Assembly (NCBI GenBank): GCA_023388195.1
Contig: JAEWGR010000190.1
Location: 35,498-99,497, forward strand
Reading direction: 5' to 3'
DNA: 64,000 bases
DNA from: Bacillota bacterium
Lineage (GTDB): Bacteria > Bacillota > Negativicutes > Sporomusales > Sporomusaceae
Part shown: in pieces, positions 41,116-49,763 of the stretch
How positions within the stretch are numbered: the first letter of the stretch is position 1
Layout of the letters: every line of letters starts with the position of its first letter
Notes under the pieces: model-generated
What the model was told of the DNA's origin: nothing
The model's input: only the letters and a program-made list of their open reading frames with translations
Databases searched by the model: none
Program-made: the position numbers and the translations under genes

Positions 41116-42183
41116 TCATCCGGAATGGGGGACAATAACAATTTTTACCGGCAGATTTGACGCTCCCGGGGGGCTGAAGGTGAAGGAGAGTGGATCACCG
41201 CTGTCATAGGTACCCAAAAACTCCCAGTCCTTTTTGCGGATATCCCCGAAATAAAGCCGGTCACGCGGGGTAATCACCGGGCTCCAATTTACTTCAGAAT
41301 GGTTTATGCCGATAGCACCGGCGTAACTCCCCCCCAGGGGAGCCAGGTAGCAGGAAATTTTCCCACCCTGTTTGGAAGGCAGCAATATTTGATAGACAAC
41401 GCCGTAATTGCCATAATTAAGTGCTGCTGAGCCATCGGTGGCGTCTATTCCCTTTACGTAAGGATCGAAGTCATTGTCAGCCAGGGTGATGCCTGCCACT
41501 GCCCCTATTAATGGGTCATACTCCTGAATGGGGGTAATTTGCCTGTTCGCACCGGCAAAGGTACCACGTAAATGGCATTCGTCAGCCGCCAGCACCGGGG
41601 CCGAGCGGGCATAGGCGATGCTATTTTCGGTTACCGGCAGCATCATTACCGTAACGGTAACCGGTTGATCAACCTCAAAATCATAAATGCCATTGACCAG
41701 CATATTGGGCACGATCGCAGTTTCATCCAGGCTGGCATCTAATGGCATGACTCCAGCCGGGGGAATGCTGAACTGGTAAGTTTGTTTTTCGCCAAAGTAA
41801 GCGACCTGCGTTTCTTTGCCAACCTGTAGCCAGGAGTTGCCTGGCCCGCCTAACGTAGCCTGGCTGACCAGGACCTGAGCGGCCTGCTTGCCGGAGTTGG
41901 TTAATAGCACAGCTATCTTTTTTACATCCCGCGACTCATTTACATGATAAAAGAACAACCGGACAGGGCCGGACACCTTGTCCTGATAAAGGATGCCGTT
42001 GCCCCTGACCATTTCCGGGCTGTCTGAAAGCAGTAATGTTCCGCCGCGGGAGGAGGTGGTTACCTCCCATTCAGGCAGACGGTCCAGATTCAACCCTGGC
42101 GTGACTGGCTGGGCGGCGGCGGAATTGCTTGCCAGAATGACTGCCAGCAAAATAAACAAAACAAACTTGCTAATACATTTCAT
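41116..42183 (-). CDS. Secreted protein, function unknown
   Basis: A 355-residue exported protein with a Sec signal peptide (KFVLFILLAVILASNSAAAQP, cleaved near residue 24). The mature part is rich in beta strands and contains RLFFYHVNESRDVKKIAVLLTNSGKQAAQVLVSQATLGGPG and a GINHSEVNWSPVI stretch. I do not recognise a named domain; it looks like an envelope or spore-coat-like structural protein without enzymatic motifs. It is preceded by a leader with a terminator/antiterminator pair and lies near a GGDEF gene and a second exported protein, but with no obvious operon. Confidence 0.7.
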   Translation of the reverse strand: MKCISKFVLFILLAVILASNSAAAQPVTPGLNLDRLPEWEVTTSSRGGTLLLSDSPEMVRGNGILYQDKVSGPVRLFFYHVNESRDVKKIAVLLTNSGKQAAQVLVSQATLGGPGNSWLQVGKETQVAYFGEKQTYQFSIPPAGVMPLDASLDETAIVPNMLVNGIYDFEVDQPVTVTVMMLPVTENSIAYARSAPVLAADECHLRGTFAGANRQITPIQEYDPLIGAVAGITLADNDFDPYVKGIDATDGSAALNYGNYGVVYQILLPSKQGGKISCYLAPLGGSYAGAIGINHSEVNWSPVITPRDRLYFGDIRKKDWEFLGTYDSGDPLSFTFSPPGASNLPVKIVIVPHSG

Positions 42184-42239
42184 GTGGACCTCCTAGAATT
42201 GCAACAAATAGTAAGATAAAGGCACAGTCGCTGCTAAAA

Positions 42240-42345
42240 AAGATAAAGCCCCTAGCAATGCAGCCGCACCGTAGGGGAAAAGCAATCAAGTATCACCCTA
42301 TGAATTTACATCTTTTAAGCTGACAGGGAACTCTTCCCATATACC
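42240..42345 (-). promoter_or_regulatory. Leader with alternative terminator/antiterminator hairpins
   Basis: On the minus strand CCCCTA (42276-42271) can pair with TAGGGG (42255-42250), followed by CTTTATCTTTTTT, a likely terminator ahead of the secreted-protein gene. Just upstream TAGGG (about 42301-42297) can pair instead with CCCTA of the same strand, which would break the terminator. A small GGGAAGAGTTCCC hairpin lies further upstream. This is the layout of an attenuator or riboswitch, but I do not match it to a known class. Confidence 0.5.
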
Positions 42346-42355
42346 TTTTCTGCTA

Positions 42356-42390
42356 AAAAACAAATTATCCTGCAGGAATTTGTTTTTTAA
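42356..42390 (-). terminator. Rho-independent terminator
   Basis: AAAAAACAAATT pairs with AATTTGTTTTTT around ATCCTGCAGG. It lies immediately downstream of the minus-strand gene ending at 42398. Confidence 0.82.
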
Positions 42391-42397
42391 CAGAATG

Positions 42398-43147
42398 TTA
42401 TTGCCGGATTTCGGCGGCAGACCTGACAGGTAAAAATGACTGAATCATTTTCCGTACCTGCGGTTCCCAGTAACTGCGTTCGCTGTCTGTTGTCATTAGA
42501 ATTGCGGTTGTCATATAGCCATTGTTATTGAAGGTATAGCCTTTAACATAATAGGGCATGTTGATTCCGTACATGGACATCAGCATTCTGGCACTCAGGC
42601 CATAGGCCGGCTGGTTATTAATCGTTAAATAGTCCGGGGCGCTGATTTCAAAAAATGATATGCCTACTCTGCTCTGATTATAGGCGGCGAACAGCTCTTT
42701 TGTCGCTTTCTGGGTGGCGGTGGTGATGGTTGTCTCCAGTTGCTGCCGTTCGGCAGCGGTCATCTCTCTGGTGAAATACGGCTTGTCGCTGGCTGACATA
42801 GGTTTATTATCCCGGTGAAACAAAAGGACGGCCGTCCGGTAGGCTTTACCGTCGTTGGCTGTAATCTGGTATAACTGGATGTTCATTTTATTCAGCTGGA
42901 CCAGGGGATCGACTGGGGCGGCCGGTTTGGCAGGAGCCGGCTTAGCTGCATTTGTCTTATCCCTGGCGTCTGTTATCATTTTTGAAATTGCAAACACCAG
43001 GTCGGTTGTTTGCCAATCTTCAGGAATGGAGTACAAGCCGATTTTCTCAATATGCCAATGGGCTGTTTTGGCTGCATGGGCGGTAATGCTGCCGGTTAAC
43101 AGCAGCAGGCAAGTTAAGATCGTTATAAGCAACCTGCTTTTCTTCAT
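42398..43147 (-). CDS. Exported protein, function unknown
   Basis: A 249-residue protein with a signal peptide (KKSRLLITILTCLLLLTGSITAHAA, cleaved about residue 25). The mature chain begins KTAHWHIEKIGLYSIPEDWQTTD, has a Pro/Ala-rich insert and then TVLLFHRDNKPMSASDKPYF and ISAPDYLTINNQPAYGLSARMLM segments. No domain name comes to mind. I start at the ATG at 43147, where GGAGG lies 11 bases upstream; the longer frame would add 62 residues before the signal peptide. The upstream region 43148-43366 contains no recognised element. Confidence 0.7.
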   Translation of the reverse strand: MKKSRLLITILTCLLLLTGSITAHAAKTAHWHIEKIGLYSIPEDWQTTDLVFAISKMITDARDKTNAAKPAPAKPAAPVDPLVQLNKMNIQLYQITANDGKAYRTAVLLFHRDNKPMSASDKPYFTREMTAAERQQLETTITTATQKATKELFAAYNQSRVGISFFEISAPDYLTINNQPAYGLSARMLMSMYGINMPYYVKGYTFNNNGYMTTAILMTTDSERSYWEPQVRKMIQSFLPVRSAAEIRQ

Positions 43148-43366
43148 ATATTGACGCCTCCAGCAATTTTTTTCAGTCGGCCAATAATCAGGTTGGGTGA
43201 ATAGCCGTCTGCTATATTTAGTATTCAAGAATTTAGCAGTAATTTCCTGCCGCAGCGGAATATTGGGTAATTTGCTGAGAATCAAGTGAAGAAGCAGACA
43301 AATTAGGCTTTGCACGGATATTTGCGGCGTCAAAGCAGCCTGATACCAATATTAATTTCAAAATCT

Positions 43367-44038
43367 TTAAAGTGTAAGCAATTCATCATCGATGATAGTA
43401 ATAATTGCATTCTTTTGCATTTTAGCTTTGTATAAAGCATGATCTGCCTGCAACAGGAACTCATGTAATGTCTGGCCTGCTCTTAGTGGCACAAGACCTG
43501 CGCTTATTGTCAGTTGATAGGGTGAAAAAGTGGTTTCCGTGAGGTGGCGTATTCTCTCCATAATCTCCCAGGAGGTTGCCAGCGTAGTCCCGGTAAAAAT
43601 GATGGCAAACTCGTCGCCTCCCCAACGGGTAACGACAGTATTGCCTGCATTTCTTTTTAAAAGAGCTGCCAGACCTGATAATAACTGGTCTCCGGTCGTA
43701 TGCCCATAGGTATCGTTAATCGTCTTGAAGCCGTCGACATCGATCATGGCAACACATAAGTGCAGTTTTTGTGCCGCTGCCTGGCAAAAATGCTTTTGCA
43801 GGATCTGGTAGAAATAGCGTCTGTTCCATAAGCCTGTGAGAAAATCGGTGTGGGAAAGCAGGCTGAGTTTCCGGATTACGCTGCCGGCTATTAAACCGCT
43901 GCCGGCAATGATACCGGTAACTCCGGTCCACAATAAACCACCGTAATTTCCCGGCAGGGTTATGTCCAGATAATAGCCGGTTATACCGAATAACGTTCCG
44001 GATAATGAGAGTATTAACCAAGCATAATTATAAAACAC
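43367..44038 (-). CDS. Diguanylate cyclase (GGDEF)
   Basis: A 223-residue protein with two membrane helices at about residues 5-55, then a GGDEF domain. The active-site loop RWGGDEFAIIF is intact, and DFLTGLWNRRYFYQIL and DVDGFKTINDTYGHTTGDQLL are its standard nucleotide/metal segments. It would make c-di-GMP at the inner face of the membrane. I see no RxxD inhibitory site upstream of GGDEF. It is divergent from an XRE regulator across an AT-rich palindrome. It is close to the MshEN-like CheX gene, a possible c-di-GMP receiver. Confidence 0.93.
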   Translation of the reverse strand: MFYNYAWLILSLSGTLFGITGYYLDITLPGNYGGLLWTGVTGIIAGSGLIAGSVIRKLSLLSHTDFLTGLWNRRYFYQILQKHFCQAAAQKLHLCVAMIDVDGFKTINDTYGHTTGDQLLSGLAALLKRNAGNTVVTRWGGDEFAIIFTGTTLATSWEIMERIRHLTETTFSPYQLTISAGLVPLRAGQTLHEFLLQADHALYKAKMQKNAIITIIDDELLTL

Positions 44039-44107
44039 CTACCCACCTCTACTGTATGTCAATTTGACGGGATTTTGCAAGAACTAGCCAGCAACACCTG
44101 CGTCATA

Positions 44108-44156
44108 ATTAATATTAAGTTATAAATTAAATATTAATCCATAACTTAATATTAAT
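44108..44156. promoter_or_regulatory. 16-bp perfect inverted repeat between GGDEF and XRE genes
   Basis: ATTAATATTAAGTTAT at 44108-44123 is matched by its exact reverse complement at 44141-44156, with a related half-site in the 17-base middle. It lies between the divergent genes, as a regulator's operator would. Confidence 0.6.
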
Positions 44157-44214
44157 CAATAATTTTATGTATACATTTTCGGGACATTGATATAGTAAAA
44201 GTCAGGTGATGTGT

Positions 44215-44553
44215 GTGTATGTTGATTACAATGCAATTGGTCAACGAATTAAGAAAATTCGCAAACAAAAACGTTTGACACAGGAGAAAGTAGCCGAAAG
44301 CCTGGAAGTTTCCACTGTTTACATCAGTCAGGTAGAAAACGGGAAAACAAAGCTAAGCCTGGAAATGCTGGTACGGCTGGCAAGTTTGCTGGATACGGAG
44401 CCAGGCTATTTTCTTACCGGTATTTCTTATCATTCACGGGATTATCTCAAGGCAGACATCGCCCAGCTGCTCCGCGAATGTCCGCCGGAAAAACTTCAGC
44501 TCATTATGGATGTGGTAAAGCTTATTACCAAATACAAAGTAATCCCGCAGTAA
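44215..44553 (+). CDS. XRE-family helix-turn-helix regulator
   Basis: A 112-residue DNA-binding protein with an XRE/Cro helix-turn-helix at residues 8-60 (RLTQEKVAESLEVSTVYISQVENGKTKLS) and a short helical tail (LKADIAQLLRECPPEKLQLIMDVVKLITK) common in small Firmicutes repressors. AGGTGA at 44204-44209 favours the GTG at 44215, though ATG 44209 is possible. It stands divergent from a GGDEF gene, with a 16-bp inverted repeat between them that it may bind. Confidence 0.85.
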   Translation: MYVDYNAIGQRIKKIRKQKRLTQEKVAESLEVSTVYISQVENGKTKLSLEMLVRLASLLDTEPGYFLTGISYHSRDYLKADIAQLLRECPPEKLQLIMDVVKLITKYKVIPQ

Positions 44554-44556
44554 AAT

Positions 44557-44596
44557 GAGCCCGTATTGTACTTTGCATGTACAATACGGGCTTTGC
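44557..44596 (+). terminator. Rho-independent terminator after the XRE gene
   Basis: AGCCCGTATTGTAC pairs with GTACAATACGGGCT around TTTGCAT, followed by TTGCTGT. Confidence 0.8.
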
Positions 44597-44636
44597 TGTC
44601 ATTTATTCGGATGTAATCAGCCTTCTGTCAAGATCA

Positions 44637-44691
44637 AAAAACACCTCTCCTGTCCAGAGCGTATTGCTTAAGACATGAGAGGTGTTTTTGT
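44637..44691 (-). terminator. Rho-independent terminator of the formate dehydrogenase gene
   Basis: AAAAACACCTCTC pairs with GAGAGGTGTTTTT around a 24-base loop that can itself fold. On the minus strand it ends with a long T-run (TTTTTTG). Confidence 0.75.
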
Positions 44692-44737
44692 ATTTCTATT
44701 TACCTGTCATACCTGCAGTCCGCTTGTTTCTGCGGTC

Positions 44738-47422
44738 TTAACCGGCCGCTTTTTCAACATTTACGGCACATACCTTATATTCATAGGTTTTGGTTACTTT
44801 ATCATAGAAACCGCTGGTAACCTGGTTGGTCGGAGCCTGGGCGAAATGGAAGGACATCCATATTCCACCCGGCAAGACGGCATCGGTTACCCAGGCTTTG
44901 GCTTGAACTGAGCCGCGGCGGGAACTGACAGTCATCATATCCCCGTCATTGAGGCCTAGCCGTTTGGCGTCAACAGGGTGAATCATCGCCCGTTCTTCGG
45001 GCCGGAACTCAGTTAGCTGCTTCGACTTACCGGCTGTTGTAATATTATAGTGATACAGAATTCGACCGGTGGTAAGAACGAAGGGATATTTGTTATCCGG
45101 TTCCTCGCCTGGCGGCTGATGTTCGATTGCTTTAAACACGCCGGCGCCGCTGGTAAATTTACCATCTTTGTGCAGGTATTTACTGCCAGGGTGCTCTTTG
45201 CTTGGCACTGGCCACTGCAGGCCGTGTTCGTCAATGCGTTCAAAGGAGAGGCCGGCAAACATTGGGCTCAAGGCGGCCATTTCATCCATAATTTCACTGG
45301 AACTGCTATAGGCCATAGGATAGCCCATTTTATTTGACAAGTCCCGGATAATCTGCCAGTCGGGCAGACTATCGCCAATTGGTTCTATGGCCTTGCGGAC
45401 CCGCTGCACACGGCGTTCACAGTTGGTAAAGGTTCCATCCTTTTCGGCAAAAGAGGCACCGGGCAGGATGACATCAGCCAGCTTACCGGTTTCGGTCATG
45501 AATAAATTCTGTACTACTAAAAATTCGAGGTTGGCAAAGCCTTTGCGCACATGATTGGCATCACCGTCTGTCAACACCGGATCTTCGCCCATAACATACA
45601 TGGCTTTTAGCTTACCTTCCACCGCCGCATCAATCATGTCAGGCAGCATCAGCCCCAGTTCGGCGGAGAGCTTGGCACCCCAGGCCTTTTCGAATTTTTC
45701 CTGTGACTGCGGGTCGTTAACCTTCTGGTAGCCGGAATAAACATTCGGCAGCGCCCCCATGTCACAGGACCCCTGGACATTATTTTGGCCGCGCATCGGG
45801 TTTACGCCGGAATTAAGTTTGCCAACATTGCCTGTCAGCATGGCTAAGTTGGCGAGGCTCATTACATTGTCAGTGCCGCAGGTGTGTTCGGTAATCCCTA
45901 AGGTGTAGAAGATGGCCGCCCGTTCCGCCGTGGCATAGATGCGGGCTGCTTCCCGCAGCAGTTGCGCCGGGACACCTGTTATATTTTGCACATATTCGGG
46001 GGTGTATTTCTCGACTACAGCAGCCATTAAATCAAAGTCAACTGTGCAGTCTTTAATGAATTGCGGGTCATGCCAGCCGGCTTTAAGAATGATGTGCATA
46101 AGACCATTTATGAGCGCAATATCAGTACCTGGCCGCAGCTGCATAAAGACGTCGGCTTTTCCTGCCAGCTCTATCTTCCGTGGGTCGGCAACAATCAGCT
46201 TTGCCCCCTTGCGGAGGGCCTGACGCATTTTGGCAGCAATGACCGGATGGGCTTCGGTGGGATTGCCGCCAATCAAGAAGATTACTTTCGAGTCGGGGAC
46301 TTCACCGATTGAATTTGTCATGGCTCCGGAACCAAAGGAAGCAGCCAGGCCGGCCACCGTGGGGGCATGGCAGGTACGGGCACAGTGATCCACATTATTA
46401 GTGCCAATAACGGCCCGCATAAATTTCTGCATAATGTAGTTATCTTCATTAACGCAGCGGGCTGAGCTGATAGCTGCCAGGGCATCAGCGCCATGGTTGC
46501 TCTTGATTTCACTGAATTTTGTTGCGATCAGCGTCAGGGCTTCATCCCACGAGGCCGGCACAAATTCGCCATTTTTCTTTATCAGCGGTGTGGTTAATCG
46601 TTCCGGGCTGTGAACATAGTCGATGCCAAAACGGCCTTTTACACAAGTGAGCCGTCCATTGACCACACTGGTCAGGTTGGAGGTAACACCGATTACTTTG
46701 CCTGCTTTGACATTGAGGTCATAATTACAGCCTACACCGCAGAAGGGACAGGTGGTCTTAACCTTTTTGTCCGGTATGCCCTCGTCAAACATTGGTTTCT
46801 CAACCAAAGCACCTACCGGGCAAGCCGATACGCAGGTGCCGCAAAAAAAGCAATCGGTTTTGGCTAATGGTTCATCAAAGGCAGGGGTGATTTTTGAAGT
46901 AAAGCCGCGATCTGTCCAATCCAGGACATTGCAGCACTGCACTTCCTGACAGACGCGTACGCAGCGGCCGCATAAAATACACTTGTTATTATCTCTGATT
47001 ATAAAAGGATTGCTGTCATCAAGGGTATACTCGCGTTTTTCCCCCTCAAAGCGCACTTTTTTCACGCCCAGCTGAATAGCCAGGGCTTGCAATTCACAAT
47101 CCAGGTTGCGTTTGCAGGACAAACAATCCTGAGGATGATTTGCCAGAATCAGTTCTACAACACTTTTTCTGGCTTCAAAAATTGCGGACGAGCTTGTGCG
47201 CACAACCATTCCTTCTGCCACCGGATAGGTACAGGCTGTGGCCAGGCCCCGGGCTCCCTCAACCTCAACCAGGCAGATACGGCAGGAACCTTCAGGGGTT
47301 AAGTCGGCAAGATGGCATAAGGTAGGAATTTTAATGCCGGCATGGCGGGCGGCATCAAGTACCGATGCCCCTTTGTAAGCCTGTACCGGCAGACCGTTAA
47401 TTGTTAGATTAACTGTTTCCAT
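44738..47422 (-). CDS. fdhA: Formate dehydrogenase catalytic subunit, Cys-type, NuoG-like N-terminus
   Basis: An 894-residue molybdopterin oxidoreductase. Residues 1-80 are a 2Fe-2S ferredoxin domain (CHLADLTPEGSCRICLVEV), then a His/Cys cluster (HPQDCLSCKRNLDC), a two-cluster ferredoxin (CILCGRCVRVC and CFFCGTCVSACP), then the 4Fe-4S/bis-MGD domain starting CPFCGVGCNYDL. The Mo/W ligand region reads CARTCHAPTVAGL, where selenium enzymes have Sec before His, so this is the cysteine form. It oxidises formate or reduces CO2. The start at 47422 (METVNL) fits the ferredoxin domain; AGGAG lies 14 bases upstream, rather far. No NuoE/F partner is adjacent. Confidence 0.92.
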   Translation of the reverse strand: METVNLTINGLPVQAYKGASVLDAARHAGIKIPTLCHLADLTPEGSCRICLVEVEGARGLATACTYPVAEGMVVRTSSSAIFEARKSVVELILANHPQDCLSCKRNLDCELQALAIQLGVKKVRFEGEKREYTLDDSNPFIIRDNNKCILCGRCVRVCQEVQCCNVLDWTDRGFTSKITPAFDEPLAKTDCFFCGTCVSACPVGALVEKPMFDEGIPDKKVKTTCPFCGVGCNYDLNVKAGKVIGVTSNLTSVVNGRLTCVKGRFGIDYVHSPERLTTPLIKKNGEFVPASWDEALTLIATKFSEIKSNHGADALAAISSARCVNEDNYIMQKFMRAVIGTNNVDHCARTCHAPTVAGLAASFGSGAMTNSIGEVPDSKVIFLIGGNPTEAHPVIAAKMRQALRKGAKLIVADPRKIELAGKADVFMQLRPGTDIALINGLMHIILKAGWHDPQFIKDCTVDFDLMAAVVEKYTPEYVQNITGVPAQLLREAARIYATAERAAIFYTLGITEHTCGTDNVMSLANLAMLTGNVGKLNSGVNPMRGQNNVQGSCDMGALPNVYSGYQKVNDPQSQEKFEKAWGAKLSAELGLMLPDMIDAAVEGKLKAMYVMGEDPVLTDGDANHVRKGFANLEFLVVQNLFMTETGKLADVILPGASFAEKDGTFTNCERRVQRVRKAIEPIGDSLPDWQIIRDLSNKMGYPMAYSSSSEIMDEMAALSPMFAGLSFERIDEHGLQWPVPSKEHPGSKYLHKDGKFTSGAGVFKAIEHQPPGEEPDNKYPFVLTTGRILYHYNITTAGKSKQLTEFRPEERAMIHPVDAKRLGLNDGDMMTVSSRRGSVQAKAWVTDAVLPGGIWMSFHFAQAPTNQVTSGFYDKVTKTYEYKVCAVNVEKAAG

Positions 47423-47944
47423 AAATATTAATCGCGCTCCTTTACTTGAGTACGATACAGGCGTAAGCCCTATCGTAAAATTTCGGTCTAACGTAGTTAT
47501 ATGCATAGAATAAATTAATTAAAGCAATTGATATTTTCTATATCTTGCGGTATAGTTTGATCATTTCAATCTTTTGTACTATGCACCCTCCTTTCTACAG
47601 GCTGGTTTAAACTCCTTTCTCCTTTTAATACTGCTGGATCTTGTTGTACCGAAAGTCTGGAATAATTACCGGAATGCTTCTTAAAATGTAATATATATTT
47701 TTTATTTTATAGTAAAGAAGCTGTCTGTTCAATTTAATTATTCTGAATGGCGTAAATATTGTTCCAGAATACATTGAATTGAGAGAATATTTACGTCATT
47801 TAACGGGAAGCAAGTGGTAACCGGACTGAACATGCAGGCAGTTGGTGAAATAGTAAAAATGCTAGTTAGCGAAATTTAGAGAGGCAATATGGTGAGACTA
47901 ATAATATGAAAAAATGATTAGGTGACAACAGAAGGGAAGAACTT
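47423..47944. other. Divergent intergenic region between formate dehydrogenase and hydrogenase protease
   Basis: About 520 bases with no supported gene. It contains an inverted repeat CGTAAATATT (47751-47760) and AATATTTACG (47786-47795), extended with one mismatch to ATGRCGTAAATATT, which could be an operator. A TATA-rich stretch at 47690-47712 is likely promoter DNA. AGAAGGGAAGA precedes ATG 47945. Confidence 0.5.
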
Positions 47945-48421
47945 ATGGAACAGATCACCGTACTGGGAATCGGCAATATTCTTTTGCAAGATGAGGGGTT
48001 TGGCGCCAGAGTAATAGAACAACTCCAGCAGCAATACCGCTTACCGGCCAATGTTCAGGTTCTCGATGGCGGAACGCTTGGTTTGGAATTAGTAGGATTT
48101 ATTATGGGAACTACCAAATTAATTGTCATAGACGCAGTCGATGGCGGCGGCGCACCGGGGACTTTTTACAGGTTTGCTGGCAGTGAGATTGAACTGTATT
48201 TTCAAAATAAGTTGTCATTGCATGAACTGGGGATTAAAGAGGTGCTGGCTACGCTGGTTTTGCTAGAAAAGCCGGTGAGCGAAGTAATTATTATGGGGGT
48301 TGAGCCGGCAACCCTGGAATTGGGTGTGGAGCTGTCGGCAACGGTAGGGTCCACGGTTGACGTGGTGGTGCATGAGGTAATCTCCCAACTGGAGATATGG
48401 CAAGTGGCACCGGGAATGTAG
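47945..48421 (+). CDS. Hydrogenase maturation endopeptidase (HyaD/HybD/HycI family)
   Basis: A 158-residue protease that removes the C-terminal tail of the hydrogenase large subunit after nickel insertion. The N-terminal GIGNILLQDEGFGARVIEQL carries the conserved Glu metal ligand, IDAVDGGGAPG the Asp, and the SLHELGIKEVL stretch the His; all three bind nickel in HybD/HycI. It is the first gene of the region, with its own terminator after the stop, and is followed by the hydrogenase operon whose large subunit has a cleavable tail. Confidence 0.92.
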   Translation: MEQITVLGIGNILLQDEGFGARVIEQLQQQYRLPANVQVLDGGTLGLELVGFIMGTTKLIVIDAVDGGGAPGTFYRFAGSEIELYFQNKLSLHELGIKEVLATLVLLEKPVSEVIIMGVEPATLELGVELSATVGSTVDVVVHEVISQLEIWQVAPGM

Positions 48422-48472
48422 GGGAGCTCTGGTTAACTTGCGCCAAACGATAATGGAATCTCCAGTTTTACA

Positions 48473-48502
48473 GCAACTACCAGGCGTAGTTGCTTTTTTT
48501 TT
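48473..48502 (+). terminator. Rho-independent terminator after the maturation protease gene
   Basis: GCAACTAC (48473-48480) pairs with GTAGTTGC (48486-48493) around CAGGC, followed by a run of T. It separates the protease transcript from the hydrogenase operon. Confidence 0.85.
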
Positions 48503-48552
48503 GCCTGTGCGCAATACGGCAAAATCGCAAAAATGCTGAAATGTGCAGGATT

Positions 48553-48588
48553 TTGTCATTCCTTAGAGAATTTACCTAAATAAGGAAT
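48553..48588 (+). promoter_or_regulatory. Promoter and inverted repeat before the hydrogenase operon
   Basis: TTGTCA (48553-48558) and TAAATA (48577-48582) with an 18-base spacer. ATTCCTTA (48558-48565) and TAAGGAAT (48581-48588) form an 8-bp inverted repeat over it, possibly a regulator site. Confidence 0.6.
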
Positions 48589-48645
48589 TAACTACACTTC
48601 GGAATTTACTGAAAGAAAATGCTGATAACATGGGGAGGGAATTGT

Positions 48646-49761
48646 GTGTTTTATGACCAGTCATTATGGGATTTATTTCAGAAAAAGAAGATTTCACGAC
48701 GTAATTTTATCAAAACCTGCGTTGCCCTGACCGGGATGATGGGCTTGGCACCTACTGCTTTACCTGATGTTATTGCCCGGGCAGAACAGCGGTCTTTAGT
48801 CCCCGTAATCTGGCTGCATGGCTTAGAATGTACAGGCTGCTCCGAATCATTTATCCGCTCTAAAGCACCGCTGGCCTCTGATGTTCTTTTAACGATGATC
48901 AGTCTCGAATACAGCGATACCCTGTCGGCCGCAGCGGGGATAGGAATAGAGCATCACCGGGAACAGGTAATGAAAGAGTTTGCCGGTAAGTTTCTGCTGG
49001 TTGTTGAAGGTGGCGTGCCGGTGGGTAGTGGTGGTAATTTCTGCACTGTTGGCGGTTTTCCCTATGTTGACGTGCTGAAGGAGACTGCCAAGCCAGCGGC
49101 GGCTGTTCTGGAATTTGGCTCCTGTGCCGCCTGGGGGGGAATTCAGGCCGCTAAGCCTAACCCTTCCGACAGTTTGCCTGTAAGCCGGATTTTATCAAAT
49201 AAACCCATTGTTAAGATACCCGGGTGCCCGCCTATTCCGGAGGTAATGACCGGGGTAATTATGCATTATACCCTGTTTGGTCAGCTGCCCCCACTGGACC
49301 GGTTTGGGCGGCCCAAACAATTCTTTGGCAACCGGATTCATGATACCTGTTACCGCCGGCCTTTCTTCGATTCTGGCATGTTTGCCGAGCGATTGGATGA
49401 CGCTGGTTCCAAAGCCGGCTGGTGTTTGTACAAGCTGGGCTGCCGCGGACCAATGACGTATAACTCCTGTGGCAATATGCGCTGGTGGCAGGGGTTGTCC
49501 TATCCGATCCAGGCCGGCTCGCCCTGTATTGGCTGCAGTAGCAACGGTTTCTGGGATAACGACCCCTTTTTCGAACGACTGCCTGGTGTGGCCACTCCTA
49601 ATACCATAAGTAATGCCGACCAGATCGGCATGGCGGTCGCCGGGGCCACGGCAGCCGGTATTGCCGTCCATGCCGGGGCCAGCATATTACGTCATAACCG
49701 GGATGATCGGCATGATGAAACGCCCGGCCGTGACCAGACACCAATCGGAGGTGGAAAATAA
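48646..49761 (+). CDS. hyaA: Tat-exported NiFe hydrogenase small subunit
   Basis: A 371-residue iron-sulfur subunit. The Tat signal is KKKISRRNFIKTCVALTGMMGLAPTAL (about residues 9-36). Cluster ligands are visible: proximal CTGCSES and GSCAAWGG with PGCPP, then the distal/medial Cys in DTCYRR, GWCLYKLGCRGPMTYNSCG and SPCIGCSS. A hydrophobic helix (MAVAGATAAGIAVHAGASIL) near the end would anchor it. It passes electrons from H2 oxidation on the outer face of the inner membrane to the cytochrome. GTG 48646 is favoured, six bases after GGGGAGGGA. The large subunit begins two bases after its stop. Confidence 0.93.
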   Translation: MFYDQSLWDLFQKKKISRRNFIKTCVALTGMMGLAPTALPDVIARAEQRSLVPVIWLHGLECTGCSESFIRSKAPLASDVLLTMISLEYSDTLSAAAGIGIEHHREQVMKEFAGKFLLVVEGGVPVGSGGNFCTVGGFPYVDVLKETAKPAAAVLEFGSCAAWGGIQAAKPNPSDSLPVSRILSNKPIVKIPGCPPIPEVMTGVIMHYTLFGQLPPLDRFGRPKQFFGNRIHDTCYRRPFFDSGMFAERLDDAGSKAGWCLYKLGCRGPMTYNSCGNMRWWQGLSYPIQAGSPCIGCSSNGFWDNDPFFERLPGVATPNTISNADQIGMAVAGATAAGIAVHAGASILRHNRDDRHDETPGRDQTPIGGGK

Positions 49762-49763
49762 GT

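Noticed and set aside
42240..42345. c-di-GMP (GEMM) riboswitch before the secreted protein
   Set aside because: The GEMM core (CACGCACAGGGCAAACC and the GGTAGCGGGGTTACC arm) is absent, despite the GGDEF gene nearby.
44738..47422. Selenocysteine in formate dehydrogenase
   Set aside because: The position before the active-site His is a normal Cys codon (ARTCHAP) and the frame has no internal TGA.
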